DNA from: Bacteroidales bacterium
Lineage (GTDB): Bacteria; Bacteroidota; Bacteroidia; Bacteroidales; F082
Assembly: GCA_016285355.1 (NCBI GenBank)
Contig: JAEEQP010000018.1
Location: 4,799 to 68,798 of the forward strand
DNA length: 64,000 bases
Reading direction: 5' to 3'
Part shown: positions 58,328-64,000 of the stretch, in pieces
Layout: every line of letters begins with the position of its first letter
Position numbering within the stretch: the first letter of the stretch is position 1
Translations under genes and position numbers: made by a program
The notes under the pieces: model-generated
The model's database searches: none
What the model saw: only the letters and a program-made list of their open reading frames with translations
What the model was told of the DNA's origin: nothing

Positions 58328-60450
58328 TTGCGGATGATGAATTTTTGGTTGATGACTTGGCCTTCGTTGGTGGTGATGCTCAGGAAATACAGGCCGTCAT
58401 TGAGGTTGCTGACCGATATTTCATTCTGATAATCACCTTGATACACCTTGCGACCTGTGAGGTCATAGATGCTCACCTGACCGTCATGGATACTGCCTTC
58501 GATATGCAGTGTGTTGCCGACAGGGTTAGGATAAAGTTGCACGGTTTTGGCTTCGTGGTTTTCCTCCACACCGATGTAATAGGATGACCCGACTACTGGA
58601 CGAATCATCAGCGAGCCGTGTTTGCTGCTTTGTTGCCACGAGCCGTTGGTGTTGATGAAGTTGTATTGGATGTTGTCGGTGGAAGTGTCCAAACCGATAT
58701 TGATGAGGTCGTCGCTGTGTTGCTCGATGCCCACATAGAAGGCTCCGGCAAAGGCCACAGCTTTGTCGAATTTGTAATAACTGAAGCGATAGATTTGCTC
58801 CTGCCATTGCGGACGTTGACCTTCGAGGCGGTAGATTTCCTCACCGGGCTTGCCGTTTTCGTTTTTCCAAATCACGATGTCGAAGTACTTGTTGTTGGCA
58901 TCGTTAAGGGTGTGATTGAAAAGCAGTTGCACGCCTTGGACGGTATCGTATTCAGCCAAATCGAAACGGACGGCAAACTTTGCTCCGGCAGGCCGCACGC
59001 CAAAACCCAACTCAGGAATGCCGTCGTCGTAGGCGTAGTAGTTGTACATCCCAACGCGGTAAATCATTGAATCCCTCAAAGGCGGCGTACAGGTGGAGTC
59101 AAAGATATAATGGCTGATTTGGTAGGAAACGGAGTCATACCACATGTTCAGCGCGAACAACTCGCCGACAAAGGGGCAAGCTGGTGATTCGCCACCGTAT
59201 TCGGGACAAGTCAGATAGCCTGCCTCACGATAGGGGTGAATAGTGACAGGGTCAAGATGACGCGTATAGTGCTGTCCGCCACCGATTTGATGCACCGTAT
59301 AGTAATAAAATGCCTCATGGTCAATACTGTCGAGGTTGGCGATGTCGAGTTCCAGATTCTCGCGTATGGCCGAATTCGGGTTGACGCGGTATTGACGGTA
59401 GGGGATGGACTGGTAGCGGTTGAAGAACGAGGGCCGTTGGCCGGAGAAGGTCAGCATGGGATAACTAGTGTCGTTTATCGTGCGGTTGATGTTCAAGTAA
59501 ATGAAATCGACGTTCCAGTTGTCTTCGTTGCTGCGGCTGCTGGGCTGCGATGAGTTGACGATGCTGGCGTAGTTGAAGAAGCGGAAATAGAAGTCGTCGC
59601 GGAAAAACTTCAAGTCCGTAATGGGAATCATCACTTGCTCGAAATATTGGCCGCCGTTGTACAACATGAAGCTGTCCAAACGTTGTCCGGGCACGCTCCA
59701 GATGTGGTACCAGGTGGTGTCGGTCACGGTGATGAAAACCGAGTCGCAGGGAACGGGAATCGTGCCCTCGGTGAGCGGTGTCAGGGTGTCGGTAATGATG
59801 GTGTACATCCCTGATTGGCAACCCACTGAGGCCCAAACGGTATCGCCAGGAAACAGCGTGTCGACCTGCATCTCAGCAAAGATGTCAGAGATGCTATAGT
59901 TCTGATAGTCAAGGAATACAAACTCTTCGTGCTCGCTTGTCGTTCCGAATTGCAGTACAAGCGAGTCTTGGGACTCAGGTGGGTTTCCGTTACCTTGAGG
60001 CTGGTAATAGAAACTGAAATACACCGAGTCGGCAGGGGTGAGGGCACGCGGCTCCGGCTCCATGATGGAGTCCAAGCGAATCCTGACTGAAGTGAGATAC
60101 TCAGCCACAAAAGCATTGCTGATGGCGTAGTCGTAAACGCGACCGTTGGCATCCAACACATCGAAAGTGACTCCGTTGCGGTTGGGCGGACAGAGCGGGA
60201 AACCATCGTTCACTAATACATTGTTGTCGGTCCATTTTGTGGAGTCGGGATACACATTGGAATGGCTGAAGTCGTCGAAGAAAGGCAGAAAACGTGCTTC
60301 GGCGACACCTCTTCTTATTGGGGCTTTTTCGTTCGTGCTTCGGAAAGGGGTCAATATCTCTTGGGCGATGGCTTGACTCGTCAAGCACCCGAAGGCCATG
60401 ACCAAGGCAAGAGCCTTAAAAGTCATCTTCAAATTCATTTTTTTCTTCAT
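58324..60450 (-). CDS. Secreted protein with type IX secretion sorting domain
   Basis: 708 residues; the start may be 60450, 60438 or 60426, all giving a signal peptide ending ASQAIAQ. The body holds beta-sandwich-like parts (FSFYYQPQGNGNPPESQDSL; FDQAVAFAGAFYVGIEQ type). The C-terminal 80 residues are a Por secretion (T9SS type A) domain: VQLYPNPVGNTLHIEG, VSIYDLTGRKVYQG, LNDGLYFLSITTNEG, KFIIRK. So it is exported across the outer membrane by T9SS and anchored at the surface; the function is unknown. It starts inside the PASTA gene end (35 bp overlap) and overlaps rluD by 4 nt. Confidence 0.88.
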   Translation of the reverse strand: MKKKMNLKMTFKALALVMAFGCLTSQAIAQEILTPFRSTNEKAPIRRGVAEARFLPFFDDFSHSNVYPDSTKWTDNNVLVNDGFPLCPPNRNGVTFDVLDANGRVYDYAISNAFVAEYLTSVRIRLDSIMEPEPRALTPADSVYFSFYYQPQGNGNPPESQDSLVLQFGTTSEHEEFVFLDYQNYSISDIFAEMQVDTLFPGDTVWASVGCQSGMYTIITDTLTPLTEGTIPVPCDSVFITVTDTTWYHIWSVPGQRLDSFMLYNGGQYFEQVMIPITDLKFFRDDFYFRFFNYASIVNSSQPSSRSNEDNWNVDFIYLNINRTINDTSYPMLTFSGQRPSFFNRYQSIPYRQYRVNPNSAIRENLELDIANLDSIDHEAFYYYTVHQIGGGQHYTRHLDPVTIHPYREAGYLTCPEYGGESPACPFVGELFALNMWYDSVSYQISHYIFDSTCTPPLRDSMIYRVGMYNYYAYDDGIPELGFGVRPAGAKFAVRFDLAEYDTVQGVQLLFNHTLNDANNKYFDIVIWKNENGKPGEEIYRLEGQRPQWQEQIYRFSYYKFDKAVAFAGAFYVGIEQHSDDLINIGLDTSTDNIQYNFINTNGSWQQSSKHGSLMIRPVVGSSYYIGVEENHEAKTVQLYPNPVGNTLHIEGSIHDGQVSIYDLTGRKVYQGDYQNEISVSNLNDGLYFLSITTNEGQVINQKFIIRK

Positions 60451-61315
60451 AGTCTGTGGTCTCTATGGTTTCTGTAATCGTTTCAATACCAAAATTTTGC
60501 GGCACATTGGTCAAGGAGTCTTCATGCAACAGCTCCTGCATTTCCTTTGTGAAATCCATGGTACGGTTAGAGTGATACCAAATGTCAATGGCTGTGCCCG
60601 CCACGACCGATCCTGAGCTGGGGCCAGGGCTCATCCGTCTGACACACATATATTGGATGCTGTCGCTGTCTTCGAAAAACGTGCTGCCGAGGTTCAGGCC
60701 GGCGAGGTTAAGTATTCGTTTTGCTTCGGTCGCAGGCGTGCCAAACAGGTTCGGCACCTTGATTTTGGTCTTGTCTTGTCCAAGGCCGACTTTCAGCACA
60801 ATCTTGCTGCCCTTCACGAGCTCGGTGCCTTCCTGGATGGGCTTGCCCTCAAAATACTGGTCGATGATGTTGTTTTTATATGAATACTCCTGATATTCAA
60901 GTCGATCCACATCCAAGCCGCTAGATTCGAGTCTTCCTATGGCCTCGCGCAACGAGAGGTTTTTCAGGTTGGGCATGATGGTCTTTTCGGGCGTGACGGC
61001 CACGATGATGACATACACATTGCGTCCTTTCTTGATTTTCGAACCAGGCAGCGGGTCTTGTTGAAAGATGGAACCAGGCTGTTGTCCTTTGGGATAAACG
61101 CTGTCGATGAGGATGAAATTGAAGTCTTTTGCGTAGTCATGCTTCGTCTCAAAATAGTTTTCGCCTACAAGATTCGGCATGGTATAAACCTGGTCATGAC
61201 GTGTGTATCTGTCTAATAATCTGAATGCTATCCATAGTAAAACGATACAAAGCAGCAGTATGATGAGCAGGTTGATGTAAAATTTCTTGTCCTTGAGAAA
61301 CTGAAGGCGTCCCAT
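60416..61315 (-). CDS. PASTA-domain membrane protein
   Basis: 299 residues. A short cytoplasmic start, one membrane helix (about 12-34, FYINLLIILLLCIVLLWIAF), then three PASTA domains (about 45-110, 112-183, 186-255; YTMPNLVGENY, IMPNLKNLSLREAI, VPNLFGTPATEA) and an acidic tail (TTDYEEKNEFEDDF). No kinase domain, so it is not a Stk; PASTA domains bind peptidoglycan fragments in other proteins. Divergent from ddl, an order typical of Bacteroidetes. Promoter-like TAATTTTG on the minus strand at 61387-61394. Confidence 0.9.
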   Translation of the reverse strand: MGRLQFLKDKKFYINLLIILLLCIVLLWIAFRLLDRYTRHDQVYTMPNLVGENYFETKHDYAKDFNFILIDSVYPKGQQPGSIFQQDPLPGSKIKKGRNVYVIIVAVTPEKTIMPNLKNLSLREAIGRLESSGLDVDRLEYQEYSYKNNIIDQYFEGKPIQEGTELVKGSKIVLKVGLGQDKTKIKVPNLFGTPATEAKRILNLAGLNLGSTFFEDSDSIQYMCVRRMSPGPSSGSVVAGTAIDIWYHSNRTMDFTKEMQELLHEDSLTNVPQNFGIETITETIETTDYEEKNEFEDDF

Positions 61316-61386
61316 AATTTACTATTTTAGTGCCGTGAAATAAAACTCGATTTTGAGTGTTTTTATTGTTATGAAGTTTAAACCGA

Positions 61387-61394
61387 CAAAATTA
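61387..61394 (-). promoter_or_regulatory. -7 box of the PASTA/T9SS/rluD operon
   Basis: TAATTTTG on the minus strand, about 70 nt before the ATG at 61315 and just ahead of the divergent ddl start. Confidence 0.5.
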
Positions 61395-61402
61395 CAAAAA
61401 AT

Positions 61403-62374
61403 ATGAAAAACGTGGCAATTATTTGTGGCGGAGATTCGGGTGAGTTTGAAATTTCCGTCAAAAGTGCTCAGGTGGTGAAGCAGAGCCTGAATCCTGAACG
61501 GTATAATTCGAAGATAATTGTAGTATCGAAAAAAGGATGGTATGGTCTCTTGAAAGATGGTACCCGAGTGGATGTCGACAAGAATGATTTTTCCATTTCA
61601 GTAGGCGGACACAGGACGAAATTCGATGTGGCCTTCAACGCGGTGCATGGCGAGCCGGGTGAAAATGGGCCACTGTCGGGCTATTTGGAACTGTTGGGCA
61701 TCCCATGCACTTCATCGCCGCAGACCACTTGTGCCCTCACTTTCCACAAGGACTTTTGCAAACGCTTGGTGGCTTCTTACGGTGTCAGGGTGGCACCATC
61801 GGTGTTGATTAATGAAGGTGAGAAATACGATACCGACGAAATCATCAAGCAGTTGGGGTTGCCTTTGTTTGTCAAGCCAACTTGCAACGGCTCCAGCGTG
61901 GGCGTCTCAAAGGTGAAGACGGCGGAAGAGCTTGTCCCTGCCATATTTACAGCAAGGGCAGCTGGTCGACAAGTGATGTGCGAGAAGTTTGTCGATGGGC
62001 GCGAGTTCGGTTGCGGTGCCATGTGTTTCAAAGGCAAGATGATGGTTTTCCCGCTGACCGAGATTTGCAGCAAGAACGAGTTCTTCGACTACGAGGCCAA
62101 ATACACCGCCGGCAAATGCGACGAGATAACGCCTGCCCAAGTGGACGAGGCCATTGAGACCGAGATCAAGGGGACGACAGCGATGTTGTATGAAAAATTA
62201 GAATGCAAGGGTTTTGTCCGTATGGATTATATCGTCAGCGACGAAGGCGTGTTCTTCATCGAGGCCAACATTGTCCCGGGCATGTCGGAGGCCAGCATCA
62301 TTCCTGCTCAGGCACGCTGCTTCGGCCTGACTTTAGGGCAGTTGTTTGAGATGGCAATTGAAAACGTGCTGTGA
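61403..62374 (+). CDS. ddl: D-alanine--D-alanine ligase
   Basis: 323 residues. ATP-grasp enzyme joining two D-Ala for peptidoglycan. Motifs: VAIICGGDSGEFEISVKSAQ at the N-terminus, VHGEPGENGPLSGYLELLGI, FVKPTCNGSSVGVSKV, and FIEANIVPGMSEASIIPAQA where the family usually has NTxPGMT; Ser-Glu at this position is a Bacteroidetes-type variant. Full length. Divergent from the PASTA gene. Confidence 0.95.
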   Translation: MKNVAIICGGDSGEFEISVKSAQVVKQSLNPERYNSKIIVVSKKGWYGLLKDGTRVDVDKNDFSISVGGHRTKFDVAFNAVHGEPGENGPLSGYLELLGIPCTSSPQTTCALTFHKDFCKRLVASYGVRVAPSVLINEGEKYDTDEIIKQLGLPLFVKPTCNGSSVGVSKVKTAEELVPAIFTARAAGRQVMCEKFVDGREFGCGAMCFKGKMMVFPLTEICSKNEFFDYEAKYTAGKCDEITPAQVDEAIETEIKGTTAMLYEKLECKGFVRMDYIVSDEGVFFIEANIVPGMSEASIIPAQARCFGLTLGQLFEMAIENVL

Positions 62375-62383
62375 TTTATTTCT

Positions 62384-62471
62384 CACGCAGAATCCGCAGA
62401 ATTGTGGGAAGCGCAAAGCGACGCAAATAAAGCGTCCGGTAGGCTTCAGCGAATTCAGCGGATTCTGCGTG
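62384..62471. repeat. 14-bp perfect inverted repeat with CACGCAGAATCCGC arms
   Basis: CACGCAGAATCCGC (62384-62397) pairs perfectly with GCGGATTCTGCGTG (62458-62471); the loop holds CGCAAAGCGACGCAAATAAAGCG-like words (given in part: CGCAAAGCGACGC). It resembles dispersed CGCAGA-type repeats. It lies between convergent ddl and frr and may stop transcription. Confidence 0.7.
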
Positions 62472-62497
62472 CAATAAATAATCTCAGCGTGCAATAA

Positions 62498-63061
62498 TTA
62501 CACCGTGAGAATATCTTTCGACTTCAGCTCGGTGAGGTCGTCAATCTTCTTGATGTATTTGTCCGTAAGTTTCTGAATCTCTTCCTGCAAGAGTTTCGAC
62601 TCGTCCTCGGAAATGGTGTCTTTCTCCAATTTCTTGGCTTCGTCGTTGGCGTTGCGGCGGATGCCACGGATGCCGACTTTGGCCTCTTCAGCGGCGTTCT
62701 TGGTGCGCTTCACGAGTTCGCGGCGACGTTCCTCAGTCAATGCAGGCACGCTGATACGGAGGATTTCACCGTTGTTGATGGGATTGAAGCCCAAGTTGGC
62801 GTTCATAATGGCTTTGGCGATGTTGCCGAGGGCACTCTTGTCGAAAGGTTGCACCACAATCATGCGGGCGTCGGTGCAGCCGATGTTGGAGGTCTGCTCG
62901 ATGGGCACCGTTGTGCCGTAGTATTCAACCATAACGCCGTTCAGCATGGCTGGACTGGCTTTTCCTGCCCTAATGCCCTGAAATTCATGCTCCAAGTGCT
63001 TGATGGTGTTGTCCATGCTTTCAGTGGCCTCGTCTAATACAAATTGAGAATCTTCAGTCAT
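62498..63061 (-). CDS. frr: Ribosome recycling factor
   Basis: 187 residues from ATG 63061 (MTEDSQFVLDEATESMD); the ORF start at 63082 lies in the promoter (-7 box TATTTTTG at 63080-63087, minus). Family motifs: RAGKASPAMLNGVMVEYYGT, RISVPALTEERRRELVK, GIRGIRRNANDEAKKLEK. Releases the ribosome after termination with EF-G. Confidence 0.96.
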   Translation of the reverse strand: MTEDSQFVLDEATESMDNTIKHLEHEFQGIRAGKASPAMLNGVMVEYYGTTVPIEQTSNIGCTDARMIVVQPFDKSALGNIAKAIMNANLGFNPINNGEILRISVPALTEERRRELVKRTKNAAEEAKVGIRGIRRNANDEAKKLEKDTISEDESKLLQEEIQKLTDKYIKKIDDLTELKSKDILTV

Positions 63062-63079
63062 TGCTTTAAAATTTGAGGG

Positions 63080-63087
63080 CAAAAATA
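63080..63087 (-). promoter_or_regulatory. -7 box of frr
   Basis: TATTTTTG on the minus strand, 18 bp before the frr ATG. Confidence 0.55.
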
Positions 63088-63133
63088 GGCTTTTTTTCGT
63101 TTCGGAAGCTGTTCTGCGTGATTTTTTTGTCCT

Positions 63134-63703
63134 TTACCATTCAAGGCTAAAGACCAATGAGATGTTTGAGATGTTATCTTGTCTGTCTTCGTAGTAACCA
63201 GATGATCCCATCCCCATTAAATTCATGTGATAATGTGTGACGGTGACATCATGGTAATAAGAGTATGTCGCCATCAGGTTGAAGGCGATGCAACTTCTGG
63301 TGGGGAAACGCACGCCAACACCAACGTCACCGAAAGGACCGAAGTTCTTCGGGGCATAATAAGCTCCGACACGTGCTCTTACTACAGGACTTACCCTTTT
63401 GGTAGGCAAAATCACATAGCGGAACGATCCGAAAAACGGTACGAGTTTGGGAGAGTTGAAGATACCGACAGCATAACCGACGCCGAGGCCGGCAAAAACT
63501 TTATCATTGAATTGATAGCCGTGCGTTGTTGATATCTTGTAAAGATAGCCATCGACTCCATATTGAGTCCAAACGCCACCAAGGCCTGTTTCCAAAAATC
63601 CTGTGTATCCACTCGGGACACGAATTGATGTTTCTTTACTTTCTTGTGCAAATGCCGTAATGGTCATAAGCAAGATGGCAAGAGCCAAAATTGTCTTTTT
63701 CAT
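63134..63703 (-). CDS. Small outer-membrane beta-barrel protein, hypothetical
   Basis: 189 residues. Signal peptide MKKTILALAILLMTITAFAQ; then alternating strands (YTGFLETGLGGVW, VFAGLGVGYAVGIF, VSPVVRARVGAYYA, GPFGDVGVGVRF) ending ISLVFSLEW with a terminal Trp. Fits an eight-stranded OmpA-like barrel. Resembles in type, but not in visible sequence, the protein at 47508. Function unknown. Confidence 0.75.
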   Translation of the reverse strand: MKKTILALAILLMTITAFAQESKETSIRVPSGYTGFLETGLGGVWTQYGVDGYLYKISTTHGYQFNDKVFAGLGVGYAVGIFNSPKLVPFFGSFRYVILPTKRVSPVVRARVGAYYAPKNFGPFGDVGVGVRFPTRSCIAFNLMATYSYYHDVTVTHYHMNLMGMGSSGYYEDRQDNISNISLVFSLEW

Positions 63704-63764
63704 AACTATTTAATTTAAAGTTACGAAATGAAAACCTGCAAAAATTGTTCCAAAAAGATTTTCC

Positions 63765-64000
63765 TTAGTTTAACGGCTCATACAATCCCGTCAAGACAGG
63801 GCTCTTCTTTGTGTAATAATAGCTCAACTTGGTCACTACGAGGGGCTTCTTGTTCTGGTTCCAGAGGTAGGCTTTGACGGTCTTGCCTTCGGGCGTGAAG
63901 TCGTCACTGAAGAGGATGGCGTCGGCCACGGCATGGTCGCCAGGCAGGAAATGCCCATCCTCAGGCAATGAGCTGTGCCATAAAAGGAGGGAGTCGGTCG
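63765..64000 (-). CDS. Hypothetical protein, C-terminal part only
   Basis: An open frame on the minus strand enters from the window's right edge and ends at 63765; about 78 residues are visible (HSSLPEDGHFLPGD, AILFSDDFTPEGKTVKAYLW, TGLYEPLN). The start lies outside the window. No family was recognised. Confidence 0.55.
   Translation of the reverse strand, partial: TDSLLLWHSSLPEDGHFLPGDHAVADAILFSDDFTPEGKTVKAYLWNQNKKPLVVTKLSYYYTKKSPVLTGLYEPLN

Overview
The window looks like chromosome of a member of the Bacteroidales (Bacteroidetes), probably from an uncultured gut or rumen lineage. Supporting signs: the promoter motif TAnnTTTG (the Bacteroidetes -7 box, sometimes with TTG about 19 nt further up) sits before most genes on both strands; Shine-Dalgarno sequences are largely absent; lipoproteins carry Bacteroidetes-style signals; one protein ends in a type IX secretion sorting domain; and family choices such as PASTA/RluD/Ddl, DUF5689, DUF6359, DUF3990 and single-chain serine dehydratase fit this phylum. 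No ribosomal RNA, CRISPR array, complete insertion sequence or reverse transcriptase was found.

Layout. 1-4.1 kb: end of an unknown gene, a GH20 hexosaminidase lipoprotein and a secreted EEP-family nuclease/phosphatase. 4.2-14.5 kb is the accessory part: an ATPase-nuclease gene with a paired palindrome, a small anchored protein plus a lectin-like lipoprotein behind a long structured leader, a broken YhcG nuclease, a two-gene ABC-ATPase cassette bracketed by a 270-bp direct repeat, a DUF3791/DUF3990 toxin-antitoxin-like triad, and a second ATPase-nuclease. 14.6-23.7 kb: a surface cluster of a TonB-dependent receptor, two paralogous multidomain lipoproteins and a PEGA protein. 23.7-25.4 kb: a third ATPase flanked by a 114-bp direct repeat. 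25.5-31.6 kb: glycosyltransferase, dihydroorotase carrying an in-frame repeat insertion, MORN lipoprotein, patatin, CysS, an IS30 remnant and tRNA-Ala. 31.7-36.2 kb: serine dehydratase, biotin carboxylase and acyl-CoA dehydrogenase. 36.2-44.8 kb: fourth and fifth ATPase-nucleases, an M49-like metalloprotein, a fused peptide-ABC ATPase, an M64 peptidase and CvpA. 44.9-64 kb: mostly housekeeping (tdk, rsmI, udk, tRNA-Gln, ung, rdgB, alaS, M23 peptidase, MerR, rluD, T9SS protein, PASTA protein, ddl, frr) and small outer-membrane proteins.

Themes. Five ATPase genes with PD-(D/E)xK-like C-termini (families DUF234, DUF4143 and PF09820) are scattered singly among housekeeping genes. The three DUF234/DUF4143 genes each have a private pair of inverted repeats just upstream of or across the promoter, a design that suggests self-regulation. 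The best candidate for an undescribed system is the ABC-type ATPase plus unknown partner at 9.1-11.0 kb, inserted between near-identical 270-bp repeats next to a dead nuclease gene and a toxin-antitoxin-like operon. Several dispersed palindromic repeat families also occur, and one of them is translated as an extra peptide inside PyrC.
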